Part shown: one piece after another, positions 1 to 11,850 of the stretch
How the letters are laid out: every line of letters starts with the position of its first letter
How positions within the stretch are numbered: position 1 is the stretch's first letter
DNA from: Marisa cornuarietis
Lineage: Eukaryota > Mollusca > Gastropoda > Architaenioglossa > Ampullariidae
Reading direction: 5' to 3'
Assembly (NCBI GenBank): GCA_004794655.1
Contig: SMMW01000535.1
Span: 2,790,001 to 2,854,000 of the forward strand
Length of the DNA stretch: 64,000 nt
Notes under the pieces: generated by a model
Seen by the model: only the letters and a program-made list of their open reading frames with translations
What the model was told of the DNA's origin: nothing
The model's database searches: none
Made by a program: the position numbers and the translations under genes

Positions 1-1180
1 ATAAGCCAGCAACGACTGTCGACGTATTAGTCACATGGGTTAGTTGCTCGTGGCAAGGATGTTGGGTGGTTCTGTACAATGGTAAAGGCGCCCGAAGAAT
101 AAATCTTCTACCAAGTATATATTCCAAAAAGAAAAAGGCAACTTTTCTACAAGGGCAGCGAGAACTTTCCACCTGTGGTGATCTTTTGTCTGAAATATCA
201 CGTTTGGTCTGCTTTGGGTTATCTTTCTGTCTGCACATATTCATGCTGGCCTAGAAGACAGCATTCAATTTCAACATTAATAAACAAACTTCTTTTCCTC
301 TCATCTTAAAAATCCTTCAAAGATGTCAGTATCAGCATTATAGACGGAAAAGCTGGGAAAGAAGGACAGAAAAGAAAGTGAGGGAGAGAAGAGTGGAAGA
401 AGGTAAAGAGTATTAAGAGAGACAGAGAGAAGGAGGAGAATAACAAATTGCTCCCGTCAATACAGGCATAGACTAAGGACGACAGTTCAGAAGCAGAAGG
501 CTCAGGAAGAGATAGCTGGCCTATTGCCAACAGACTGTCATAGCAGGATATATGTTGCTAAGCAGCCGAAATCCGATGAAAACAGTCATAATCGCAAAAG
601 GAAATGACACCACGTGTCATGTGACAGCTGAAAACGTTGGAAGTGGGGCAGACATAGGGATCAAGCCAAGGATTACCCTAAACGTTTAGCCAACAGACAT
701 GCTAACGCTGTCGATCACAAACTTTCACTTGGTAAGTCTCGACCAGCGCGGTTCATTAGCTAACATGACCAGTGTTGTCAGTCGTGGTGTGTCTGTGTAC
801 GCCATCAGGCTAAAGTAACTTCAACGATCGATTATTGGGCAAAGAAAGATTATCAGCAGAGATCGAACTGCGACTTTCATTCGTCATGAATGACAACGGT
901 TGGTGGGACGCTAATAGTCACTATGTCCATGACAATTCAAAAGTAACTCTATAAGGGAGTGTAATTCTGATGAAGCCGCGCACTGAAAGAAGGAAAATAC
1001 ATTTCCAATTAATGTTTTATATAAAGAAGCTACAATAGTGTATGTATGTATGTTGTGCGCATGAGTGTATGGACTCTTTTATGTGTGCGCTATAAACTTG
1101 CAAAACACCTTTATTATTATTATTGGAATAAATTTCATTAGATCAGGTGACCGTAATAGTAAAAACCCAAATAATGATTA
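1..1180. other. No gene seen
   Basis: AT-rich sequence with a purine-rich GA stretch at about 340-450 whose antisense reads as a low-complexity Ser/Leu frame. It would be the intron following the exon at 1449, or intergenic. Confidence 0.6.
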
Positions 1181-1209
1181 CATTTAGTGTATGTGTCACA
1201 TAAAACAAG

Positions 1210-1240
1210 CATATATATATATATACACACACACACACAT
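1210..1240. repeat. (AT)n(AC)n microsatellite
   Basis: A compound dinucleotide run, AT then AC. Confidence 0.95.
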
Positions 1241-1376
1241 ACACCGACAGGTGCAGCAATATCAGAACAGAACTTTGGGAAAATGAAGGAAAACTATTTT
1301 TATGGGCTTAGGTGCATGCGCGCTGCACGTGAGGACCTGTTACCAAAAACTGTTCAAGTGTCAGGTTTATAATCTT

Positions 1377-1418
1377 TATATATATATATATATACAAACA
1401 CACACACACACACACACA
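1377..1418. repeat. (TA)n(CA)n microsatellite in the intron next to the agrin-like donor
   Basis: A compound run starting about 30 bp inside the intron that follows the minus-strand donor at 1449/1448. Its translation accounts for the CVCVCVCVYIYIY tail of the longer open frame. Confidence 0.95.
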
Positions 1419-1448
1419 ATTGAAAGTTTGAGTTTTGTTTATACATAC

Positions 1449-1779
1449 CGCATTTGCCATAGTACTTGACTCGAATGTCCTGCAGCTTGTTGCAGGCCGC
1501 CTTGTGCAGCTCACAGATGTTGTTGTAGTCCATGCCGTCACTGCCGCACACGGGCTTGCTGCCCAGGTTGTCGCCGTAGCGGTAGCATTCGGAGGGACAC
1601 TGACACCTGGCTGTCTTGCCATCCACGCTGGGCTGGCACTTGGCGCCATAGTTGCACACCTTGCCCTCGCACGGGTCTCGCTTACCTACAGGATATTTAT
1701 AGCACGCTAACGACGGGCACAGGGCATGAAGCAGCACGAGGGCAGCCAGCAACCCCTTGTGCCCGCAGTAAAAAGCCAT
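1449..1779 (-). CDS. Agrin-like exon: signal peptide plus follistatin/Kazal domain (5' part of a secreted protein)
   Basis: The frame starts at ATG 1779-1777 and runs 110 codons plus one base to a GTATGT donor (exon ends at 1449; phase 1). Residues 1-25 form a signal peptide: MAFYCGHK, then a hydrophobic core LLAALVLLHALCPSLA. Residues 37-65 are a FOLN module with cysteines at 37, 42, 48, 59, 61 and 65. Residues 65-110 form a Kazal module with the hallmark PVCGSDGMDY (76-85) and cysteines at 78, 89, 96 and 110. Ten cysteines in this order are typical of agrin follistatin-like repeats, which lie in heparan-sulfate proteoglycans of the matrix and resemble serine-protease inhibitors. The protein continues beyond the window's left edge. 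If read instead as an internal exon, it would begin at 1685 (79 codons, phase 1-1). Other FS-domain proteins (tomoregulin, follistatin-like) remain possible because only one domain is visible here. The Kozak context is mediocre (C at -3, G at +4). Confidence 0.85.
1684..1687 (-). promoter_or_regulatory. Dual-reading splice site AG|GTAAGC between signal peptide and FS domain
   Basis: On the minus strand the sequence ...ATCCTGTAG|GTAAGCGAG sits exactly between the signal peptide and the FS domain, inside the Gly32 codon (phase 1). Read one way it is an acceptor ending in TAG that would start a 79-codon phase 1-1 domain exon. Read the other way it is a near-consensus donor (AG|GTAAGC) that would end a signal-peptide exon in phase 1. 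The polypyrimidine tract before it is weak, so acceptor use is the less certain reading. Continuous reading through it is also possible and gives the signal peptide fused directly to the domain. Confidence 0.45.
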
Positions 1780-2186
1780 GAGTGACCTTCCCGGCAACAC
1801 AGTTCTGCACTTGTGCTTTAAAGTTTGTCGGACGTACGAGCCGAGCTTCAACGTCTCCATCGAAATCGATGTATTTTTGAGTCTTGTTTTGTGCTGCGGA
1901 ATCGGTTTCAACGTCGTTGGGAGTCCGTTTACACACGAAGCCGGGTCAGGGCGACCGAACTTGTAGTGCTTCCTTGCGTAATGAAGCCGGAATGTGTAAG
2001 AGCTGGGCGGATTATGGGAGAAATGAAGAGAGTTTTCACGATATTCACTCTCCTTGTAGGACATGCTTGACACGAGCATCACTCTCGTTAAAGGCAATCC
2101 CTTGCAATAGGGCTGAAAGCGTTCTCTTGCAGCCACAATCATAGAAAAGGGACGAACCAGAGATAGGGAGCAAAGGGCAGAACTGC

Positions 2187-2193
2187 ACTTACC
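2187..2193 (-). promoter_or_regulatory. Candidate 5' splice donor, upstream of the signal-peptide exon
   Basis: Minus-strand CCACTTG|GTAAGTGCAG: the last exon base would be 2193 and the intron GTAAGT starts at 2192. The match to the donor consensus is strong. It lies about 410 bp upstream of the ATG at 1779 and could end a 5' untranslated exon. A weak matching acceptor (AAGTGCAG, exon from 1804) lies just ahead of that ATG. Confidence 0.35.
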
Positions 2194-2598
2194 AAGTGGT
2201 CCGGAAACGTTAACAGCAAAAGTTACCAAACTGCGGAACCGAGGTAGGCGCTGCCGCTCTTTTCTCTGTCTTCCGAAAACCACTGTTAAGTTCCATTCAA
2301 TACCGCGTAGAATGTTTCGAGAAGTTAGCCTTGTGTTAAAATAAAGGGGATGGGTATTGGAAAGAAGACGAAAGTGACCTCTCATAAATTTCGAAAAATA
2401 ACTCGTTTCAATGAGGGAAGCCAATAGCTTGCCGGATGCTTCCTACGCACTGCGATGTGAACGGTTAGAACGATTAGAGAGGACAAACAAAAACTTCCCA
2501 CTTTGTCTCACAGCTGCATCCTCCAGCCCGTTCACTAAACTCTGAGCACTAAATACAAATACAGCGACCGTGGCATACGACAACGTTACTTGCATATC

Positions 2599-2640
2599 CG
2601 CCGCCACCATCACCACCACCACCACCACTACCACCACCTC
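2599..2640. repeat. (CCA)n trinucleotide repeat
   Basis: A CCACCATCACCACC-type run reads as poly-His or poly-Thr on one strand and poly-Val on the other. These apparent coding frames are simple-repeat artefacts. GA/GC-rich sequence follows to about 2830. Confidence 0.9.
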
Positions 2641-2859
2641 CACTGGTTCCAGCGCTGTACATCCCAGGCGAAGACAACGGCTTCCTTCTGGTGGCTTGTC
2701 GCGGGTTGCCGATATCAGCTCAGGTCGTCGATGTGGCTGTCGGGTGAGATCCAGATGCCAGAAGTGCGAGTGGAAGAGAGGGGGGTGGGCGAGGGAAGGG
2801 AGAGAGAGGGAGCAATGGAAGAGACAGAGAGTGAACTCCCCTCAATCGGTGCTGGTGGG

Positions 2860-3180
2860 ACAGCAGTGGCAACGACGGTTGAGGCCCCGCCAGGCGCGGC
2901 AAGCCAGGCGCGGCCGAGTGGATGAAAGCTTCCTGGCAGGCACACGGCCGTACGGAGAGGCGAACACAGGATAGGAGAGAATCAATCAATACTCCACTGA
3001 GCGGCTCCGTTCGTTCGTCCGCAGACGACATTGGCAGCACGCGCGCACGCGCACACGCACGCGCTGGCATGCACGGAGAGTACGGAACGCCACCTCGCGA
3101 CTACTCTCGGCCTGAACTCACCTAGCACTGTCACCACGCTGCTTCTTCGCGCACGACGTCAGATGCAGATATAATCAAAA
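2860..3180 (-). promoter_or_regulatory. CpG-dense, GC-rich stretch; possible promoter region of the minus-strand agrin-like transcript
   Basis: This segment is much richer in G, C and CpG than its surroundings, with clusters such as GGCGCGGC, CGCGCGCACGCGC and CCGTTCGTTCGTCCG. It lies about 1.1-1.4 kb upstream of the minus-strand ATG at 1779 and contains the AG|GTGAGT donor at 3122/3121. Open frames across it on both strands are long only because the region is GC-rich and repetitive. No translated product is recognisable. Confidence 0.3.
3116..3123 (-). promoter_or_regulatory. Candidate first-exon splice donor AG|GTGAGT
   Basis: Minus-strand GTGCTAG|GTGAGTTCAGG: last exon base 3122, perfect GTGAGT from 3121. 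Immediately upstream on the minus strand are a TGACGTC (half CRE-like) sequence and a TTATAT stretch at about 3160-3175. That is the arrangement expected for a short non-coding first exon. Nothing proves transcription. Confidence 0.3.
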
Positions 3181-3248
3181 CAAACTACAGCATAGTCACA
3201 ATACGTTTGCAAAATCAATTGAATTTATTCTTAAAAATGGCTGGGAAA

Positions 3249-3269
3249 TGTGTGTGTGTGTGTGTGTGT
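3249..3269. repeat. (TG)n microsatellite
   Basis: Uninterrupted TG dinucleotides. Confidence 0.95.
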
Positions 3270-3279
3270 TTCTACCTTT

Positions 3280-6209
3280 TTCACCTGTATGAAAGTGGTC
3301 TTCATCCTCAGCTGACGTGTAAAAACTAGTCGGCAATTCTGTGTATTGTTTGTGGAGTAATAATTAAGCTGAAATACGAAACTTCTTCCAGTGATATATC
3401 CCCACCCCCTCAAAAAAAAAAAAAAATATTCAGCGTGTCTACAGGGCACCGTTAAATCACAAACCAGTCTACAATGTTCTTTCAAGCACCTCCAAGGCAC
3501 GAACCACTATGTTCATGCTTTCTACAACAAACCTTCAAGGTCCAAAGCATAGCCTTATTGCACTAAGACACGTCTACGTTGCAATACACCATTCGGTTCT
3601 AAGCCATATTACCGGATGTAGCTTTTCCCGGCCTAAATATTTTATTGGCATTATGTTGGACGTCTATGCGCAGACTGCGACAGGCGCACCGAGGACTTCG
3701 CCAGCATGTAACATAATGGTAGACTACGACAGCCAAGGGACAGCTGGTCAGCCAGGGTCCTGCACTCGCTGTTTGCCAATATCTCGGGTTGTTTTTGTCT
3801 CTGTGTTTGACCACGAGCCTGTCCACTATAAATTATCTGCATTTTTTTGTACGTCAGTTCATTATGAAGAATTATCTTTTCATTAATCCTTCATCAGGTA
3901 CCCTTTACGATCATGAATGTTTCATGAAGTCTTTTTTTTTCTTCACCTTTTATTTTTTTCCCACCGTATTCTCTCATTACTGCGGTGTACTGTTTATGTC
4001 AAACAATGCTCTGCTCCATTGGTATTCGCAATATGAATATTACCAGCCAAGACCAGGCGATGGGGACCCTGTGTGCTGCTGCATACTGAACTGGTGAGCA
4101 CACTGAAGCAAGTTGATGCATAATTGAACAGATTTCCGGATATAGGACACTATAAAACAGCGACATCACCACTACCAGCGCTTACAGCTTACAGATACCG
4201 CGCTACACAATCGATTATACAACGCGAGTACAGCAACGATTTTAAAGAGTGGAAAAAAGTGGAGAGGGGTGTGGGCAGAAGGGCGGAGAAGGACGAGAAA
4301 TGGAAAGAAAAAAACCCACAAAAATAGGGATCGATTTTACTTCTCAATTTTCTTAAAAACGGCAACATCAAATCAAACGGAAAATTACAAGATATTAGAG
4401 AAAGAACAAGGCCCGCAACTCTTATTGCGTCGTTCTGAATCAAGAATCAATTATGTAGTTTTTCGGTTACAAGCTTCCGAAAGTATAGAACTAGCAATAA
4501 TATGTAAATAAGAAACAGCAGAAAGGTAACTGGCAAACTCTACTGCTAATAAAACATCGCGTGAGTCTTTATTTACTTAGTTTTCGTGACTGGCGGTATC
4601 TGCTTAAGCCACTTTGTTTTTAAGTGCTACACATTTGTATGTACTGTCGTTCATAGTTGACAAAATTCTTCACCTTACGATTACTATCAATTGGACAAAC
4701 GACCAACCGAACGACCAAGAAACAGTCGATGGTGACACACACTGATCTCAGTCACTAACAGACGCGTCCCCGCACGCTCTCTCAGTGTTATTAAAAAAGT
4801 CAGCACCACGGAATGTCTAGTCCCTGAGAATGGTAAGTAAGGCGAGAGACCGAATGCACTGCCACATGCGAGTTAAAAGTAAACTAGGCACTAAGAAAAT
4901 CAATGACGAGTCGGACAAAACCCATCGGGCAGACAATTTCGAGAGAAAATTTACCCCAAGGGAGCACACTGCTGGAAAGTCCTGAGACAAATAGCAGTGA
5001 TTACTACGACTTTAGTGGATAAATAAAAGCCACTATAAGGAGCAAAACAAACAAGCAATACTGATAAAAAAATAAATACAACAATGTTTCTCGTCCATAA
5101 AATGCACGCGATTTTCATACCATTAGTTAAAATTATCGGAATTTTTGACTGCCAGGCAAAATAATTTTGAAGTCTATCGACCAGTACGCCGTACATGCGT
5201 TAGTTTTGTTGGCATCTTCATCCTGAATGTTAAGAAAATTCTTGATTATCAGTGTCATGTTTTTATGCATGCATGACAGTGTCACAAACATTGGCCACAA
5301 CAACAAAATACCAGCTTTCTGACTATTTGACTACAACATCAATTACCTTTCAGACCGACTTGTACAAAAAAAAATTCACTAGATAATCTTCTACGTGAGT
5401 TACGTACATCGTTACGGGATGAGAGAGTGAAATGCCATTCGCTCGCCAGTTGAGAAAGATTCACCTACAGAAGACATCATCGAGAAAATGCGCGCACAGC
5501 AATCTGAAGACAACTTTCCCTTTGTCAATATATTTTGTTGACAAGACAGTTCAGTAATAATTACAAGTCCGGGTATAAACGTGACACGTCGCCTTCGCTG
5601 TTTCTCTCTCTTTCTTGCACTCATTTGTAAACATTCATCCAAACACTATTTTTGTTTTCTTTTCTGTAGAACAATCTCTTTCAGCGTACATGCTTGAATA
5701 AGTTGTTGAGTATCACATAACACAAAGTTTTACAGAATAAATCTAGAATGTTGCATTACTCATTTGTTAACAGCACTTTGTTCCTCTGTATCATCCTATC
5801 TCAATCTCTCACACACACGCACGCGGACACACACAGAAACACATGCCACTTAAGTTTTGAAGTGGGTTTTCCTTATTATTGATTGTGTTAATTTCTGTTT
5901 TCTCTGTAGCCCTTCAATAATTGAATAATACTCATTAGCCTTGTAGTTGCAACACGGGTCTTAAGACCCAGTGATAAATATGTACACCGACACTGAATGA
6001 TGAAAGATGATGTAACGAATGCTGGTTAAAAAATTGTTTGCTACCACATAACACGTTTGCACAACATGCCAGACGACAAGAGATTGGTGGCTTCTTTGTT
6101 GCCAAGTTTAGCTCCGAGATAAAAAAAAAGACTTTATTTATTACAATGTAAGAGCAACAGACCGATTAGCATAAAGGCTACTGTTACAACTTTATGGTAT
6201 TTTGAAACA

Positions 6210-6243
<34 letters not shown>

Positions 6244-7090
6244 AAGCAGTTCCTGTTGGGGATTGATTGCCATTGAATTTTAGGGGAGATAATTGTTCAT
6301 ATTTCTTCCCGTTTGCATAAGGAGAAGTTAAGGGGAAAAGGCGCCAGGTGCTCTCACTCACTGGATCAGGTGCGGATGGACGAGCAGGTGTAGTATTACA
6401 TCTCTGCAAGACGGAATTTTGTGCACTCCAAATGTCTCGTGAGAAAGAAGGTCACTCTAACCCATTCAATCAAAGTTTTTTTAAATTCTAAAAACATTGT
6501 GAAATCAGCTTTCGCTCCAACGTTTTGCGTAAGCATTTGCACTTTTTAAAATGTCTATTATCCCCCCCAACCCCGTGAAAGAAAATAATTTGGTTCTGCT
6601 GCTTCTTGTCGTGTGCTCAGTTGGCAGGAAGTAGCTGCAGCCACCAATGACCGACAGCAAGAAGCATGTATCAGCGAGAAAAAAAAACTGATGATTAAAG
6701 GGACTGAACTGACTGGCAAACAAGTCCGTCTTGAAAAATGCGGGGCACATTGTTTTTACATCAGTTATTCTTCAATATGTTGTATAGGGGGTGTTCTAAG
6801 AGAGCAACGATTATTGGAAAAAAAATCATTATTTAAATCTGGTTTTTCAAGTTCATCAAAATCTGTAGTGTACACCTTTATAGAATGAACGACACAAAAA
6901 ACAAATGCAGAAAATTTCCCCAAAACTACACAAAGTGCCCACCCTGCTACACTTATTTTAAAAAAGTACGCCAGCTCCTATTTTGCCATCTTCTTCCCCA
7001 GAATGCGCCAGCTTTGATGTTTACTTTCCACAAAATTCACTGACTATCCTTCGGTCGTCTTCTTTCTGCATAACCAAATGCCATTTTGTC
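3280..7090. other. No gene seen
   Basis: AT-rich sequence with frequent stops in all frames. It contains a compound (CT)n(AT)n microsatellite at 6210-6243 and short homopolymers. Open frames here are short, and none carries a recognisable motif or paired splice signals. Confidence 0.6.
6210..6243. repeat. (CT)n(AT)n microsatellite
   Basis: A CT run followed directly by an AT run. Confidence 0.95.
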
Positions 7091-7095
7091 GCTTT

Positions 7096-7545
7096 CTTTT
7101 TATTTACATTTAAGTACCTGGGCACCATCTACGACAAGAGACTTTGCTGGGACATCAACAGTTTAGCGATTATGCAGAGGGCTCAACAGCTGAGGTCTTT
7201 CTCAGTCTCCCAGAGATTTCTTCCACTACATGTATTTTATAAATCTCACATAGAGAGCGCGCTGCCCCTCTCGTTCATCTGTTTTTCACAACAATTTACC
7301 AGCGAAGGACAAGAGCAGCTTGAATCGTGTTGTACACACCTGATCAAAGTTATTGTGATGGCCTAGAGTGAACTTCAGACTCCGTGTAACAGGGAGACAT
7401 TTTCTCCAATTCTACGCATGTCCTATCGGGAGAGTTCCGTCAACTTCCGTCGCGCCGCCGAGTCTGTGTGTCTTCACGCAGCACCAACAGACCAAGGCTG
7501 CCCTTTATTGCTTCAGCAGTGCAACTTCTGAACGCGAATGGATGT
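7096..7545 (+). mobile_element. LINE 3' end: degraded C-terminus of a non-LTR reverse transcriptase
   Basis: The plus-strand frame ending at 7366 contains FKYLGTIYDKRLCWDIN, then FLPLHVFYKSHIESALPL and LESCCTHLIKVI. This is the order seen at the end of the reverse-transcriptase region of Jockey/CR1-type LINEs (YLG..id..l.w; then fY.s.iesvL; then L....k.a.kii). After a stop and frameshifts the tail resumes at about 7458: RVCVSSRSTNRPRLPFIASA, followed by VQLLNANG, matching the usual basic, Asn/Arg-rich LINE terminus. The copy is 5'-truncated and frameshifted, so it is a fossil that cannot make a working protein. Clade assignment within the non-LTR elements is uncertain. Confidence 0.72.
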
Positions 7546-7549
7546 AGAT

Positions 7550-10500
7550 CACATGTGAGTATAAATCATGATTATACGAAGGTCTATCTGGTGTGGCGGG
7601 AATGAATATGTAACAACATTACTGATTATTGTTGTTGTGCTATGTGGTTCTAGCCCCTGCTTCCTTATAAAGCCGATATTCATTGTTCTTTGAAATAAAT
7701 CAACTCGTATCTTATTTAAAGCTAAACATCCTTCTGCAGTCATCTTCCCCCACCCCTCTCCTCAAATGAAATGCCCTTTTGTCGTCTTCTTGCAATATGC
7801 GCAAACTGCTATTTTGTCCTCTCTTCTTTCAGTGCATTAAAGCCATCCCTTCTGCCCTCGTCTTGTCTATAAAAAAACCCAACCAATTCAAACTAACATC
7901 GACACCACCCGTGTTGCACTCAACGGCTGCGTCATCAGCGTTGTGGAGAGGACAGCAGTTAACTACAACGTCCGCTCGTACGGCGACAGGCGAGCAGTCC
8001 CCTCATCGTGCTGACAGCGAACGGGAATGAGAATTGCCCGCTGACTGACCACTGTAGTTTCACCATTTCCTCTGAAGTGATAGCTGACAGGGTCCCTATT
8101 ATCGTGTTCGCTGCAGGACCAGAAGCGATCATTACGAATCAGTGCACGGCAGCAGCGTCAGGCCAGACTGGGTGCAATCTGACACAAATGATGTGAAGAC
8201 AAGGATCTGGACCAGAAAGTGTAGCCTGGCTCTCCAACATTCCTCTGGCGAGTGGAGCTTCTAGAGTCAGTCAGGGAGGGAAGAGTGAATGCGCCGAGAG
8301 GTATTGGCAAGGGAAGACCATCTCTGTTAAAAGCCAGAGATCACTTTACTTCCTAGGATTCTTCAGTTCCAAGGAAGTGTCCGATTTCTCTCCGATGCGC
8401 GAGGCTCCAGGTCAGAGCCAGCTGGGCGGAATTCAATTAGCACCTTTGTCCTCAGCTGCAGACCGTTTATAGGAATGTCCGCAAAAACTAAAATAACATG
8501 AAGTGCATGTCTGAAGCTAGTACGATTCGTATTAAGAATGATGCACTGGAAGCTACATTTTCCTCCTTTGCCATTTTCACATAAGCAAACGCGCGAACAG
8601 ACGCGCATGCATCAACCGTCCTTGTCTCTCTCTCACACATAAGCAGAGACACAGCATCGCCCCATCAATAGTCCTTTGCTTAACGAACTCTCAATCAGGA
8701 AGCAAACATTCTATTACAATACTGATATAATTTTGCAGCGTGAAGGTTTTAAGATTTTATCAAATCAAATATTTACTGACAAATCTCGCGACCGATCGAC
8801 AATCAATACATCACGGCTGCCTCTGTCCTCAGTCTTACGGTCATGAATTAGCATCGAAAAAGGTATAAAAATACACAGGAACCCGTGTTTATCAGCGAAC
8901 TTTCTTGTCTAATCTACATTTCATCATCTGCCTCATTTCCATACAAGCCACTCGAGCTTTTTTTCCTCCTAAATCAATCTTGGGCGGCTTTCTAGAAACT
9001 AAACAACATTTTTCTTCGCGTTTGTGCCGCACAACTTGTTTTCTTCCTGCAGAATATCTAAGACTCGTTCGCGCGCTCGCGTTTGTTCGTTCATGCATTC
9101 AAGTTCATGCATGCGACCGATTGCGCGAGCTCCAGTTTCTAAGGCTTTGCCTGTTTAATGCACATTGGCTCGCGACAATTTCCTGCCAAAAGACGCTTTG
9201 CTCCTAAGCCCCCAGGCGACAACCACGATGTTACAGAGTTATGCCACCTCAGCACAAGGATAATCCACTCTGCAAACAGAGCAGTGTCGGGAGCCTAATG
9301 CTATTTTCATATTTTGTTCCTCCATTGCTGACTTGCAGCAGCCCCGCACACAAAAGTCCCACAGCATATCCCCTCTTCCCCTGGACGGCCTCCGTTCATC
9401 TCAGACTTGTTGATATTTTCCCAAGAGAGTTTACTGCCGACATTAATCCAGTTTATTTAAAGTTATACAATTGATGGATGGATATAGCTGTGAACAGAAC
9501 ACCCAGGGTTATGAAGGTGCATCGTGCGACGAACAAAAGCAGAGAAAGGCCTTGGAAGAGAGAGGTTAATGAACTTGCACAGGAATAAGATACTAAACAG
9601 GACGATGTTAAAACTAGATACAGCTTGTTCAAACCTGCTCATTGTTATCTAGAGTTTTGTGAAATCTCTAAAAATCTCCTGTAAATTTTCTTTGTGTTTT
9701 TCTGAATTAGTTTTTTACTCAAATTTGAGAGAAAATCACGTTCTAAGAAATTTTAACAATAATTTGAGAAAGCCCAGGAATTCGTACCAACATGTATTTA
9801 CAAATCCTTAGGAACTCCAGAAAGCAAGACCACAGGACAGGCTTCAAGAAGACAAACCAAATAGGACAGTATGACAGAAAACAGAGTTTTGTACATAGAA
9901 ACACAATCATACGGATACAGCACAATGACAAGTTCTTGCTGCTTGAAATTTAACTTAGACAGCATCATCAAAGCGAACATTACGCTCACATTTCAGTCTT
10001 AAAGCATGGAAGATACCAGAACGAAAACTGAAAGGCCTGGATAAAAAGGGGAGATGACATTAAAACCTAAGTAATGACTAAGGCCCTCCCTTGAAGCCTT
10101 TGAAGCAGACGACATTACGGATATGTCACAGAACAAAACCTGAAGACGGGCGTTTGAAAGGCCAGACAGAGGAAAATGATATTTCGCGACTTAAAGAGAG
10201 CAGCAGGAGATGGAACACAACTCAGGCCTCAGACAAGATGTGAAAGCCATCAAGAAAACATTTTCTACCAGCACCGCAACCTTCAGCCGAAAAGGTCTTT
10301 AAAGGAAGTAATTTAATGAACTAAATGCTCAAGGCAAGAGAACAAGCCGTGTCCATCTGTCCAAATGCATGATATACATCAGAAAGCGATTGAAAGCACC
10401 GCAAACATGCAAGGCACGATAAAGACCAGAGAGGTTGAATCCAGAAATAGCTTAGGAAAGAAGAGCCGGGAATACGTAGTCTGGGTTGAAAAAGCATTCA

Positions 10501-11845
10501 CTGCTGTGGAAATGATATTGCCTGAGCAGAACTCTAGAGCGAGGGTGCTGTGCATACAGGCCGTGGATACAAAATAATGAACGGGCTGACACAGGGAGGA
10601 AAGAAGTCTCCGAGCCGACATTCTCACAATACCAGGCGAAAGGCAAAGAAAGTCTTGCTGTGGGCAGACATCATCTGAAGTATTAAGCTTCGGGTTAAAA
10701 TTACTTTCAGTGCCACGAACACTAACAATACACTGAACTAACTCGAGCAGACACAGGCTCAAAATTCCTCTTCTGCATGCAGCTATGGCAGTCACTCATT
10801 TGCCTGAAGAGGTGTTGCCACTACCATTCTCCACCCCAACCCTTTTTTCCAAGCACACCCCCTATGGACTGAAAAGAACCTGTCAAGCGCCTTGCAGAAC
10901 CTTAATGGAACGAGGCCAAATTGACTGACCATTGATTCTGCACGGTCATGTGATCTACAAAGGGACACTTAAAGGAGAGTTTCATCTCTTAAATCATTAT
11001 CATTATCTCTGCATGGCTTAAGTTGCAGCTTGACTGTCTTTAAAGGTCGGTAAGGATGCAGTTACTTTTTTTTTTACTTGGTTAAGCTCAGTGCAAGATA
11101 ATCTCTGCCAAGCCCTGGTTGAATACCCCAGTTCGTTCTCTAGGTATGCACGTACAAACATCACCAGGTACGGAATGAGATCAACAACAAAGACATCAGC
11201 AATGTTCATGAATATGCTGTCAAGGCTTTAGCCAGTGGGAGAGCCGGGACCATATGTCAACTAGGCTTACTTTACTAACATCAGCCAGAGAAAGAAAGAA
11301 AGATGCAAACGACAGAGAAAACCTTACATACAGGATCAAAAAAAAAAAAAAAAAAAACTCCTTTGTCTCATTGACAACAGGCCCCGAGACGTGTAGAGAC
11401 AGCAAACTGAAGTGACAGTTCGGTCGATTGAAATGTCTCGGTCGAAGCGACAGCCCTATCTATTTGTTTCTCTCGGCAGTCGCCTTGCCTGATCAGGCGG
11501 GTTTTCAGCTCCAGGCCGTACACTGCAAAACCGCTGACTTGTGGACGAATCGTAGACTTACAGTGAAAGTTTGAACACGATTGCAGGGCACGCAATTTTC
11601 TTTTCTTCCTAATAACATCACTGCCTTGTTGACTGACTTCTTTATCCACCACATCACACTTTATTCGTTTACGTCTCTCACCACACCGCAAATTTTATTC
11701 ATTTACTCGTCTTACTGCATCACGACTTCTCTTCTGTACTGCTTTCCTCACACTATTTAACAGATTTTTTGTATCTTACTTTCCCCACATATAACTTCAT
11801 TTGTTTCTTTCTTCTTTGATTTACTTTCTGCTTCCCATAAAATAA
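7550..11845. other. No gene seen
   Basis: Intronic or intergenic sequence with scattered short open frames. The longest is a minus-strand frame at 10379-10795 that shows no family motif, and no long tandem repeat was noticed. A 20-A homopolymer lies at about 11338-11357. Confidence 0.55.
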
Positions 11846-11850
11846 CAAGT

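Noticed and set aside
2443..3070. Overlapping frames with poly-Val, poly-His/Thr and Pro/Ser-rich translations
   Set aside because: Products of the (CCA)n repeat and GC-rich DNA; no domain.
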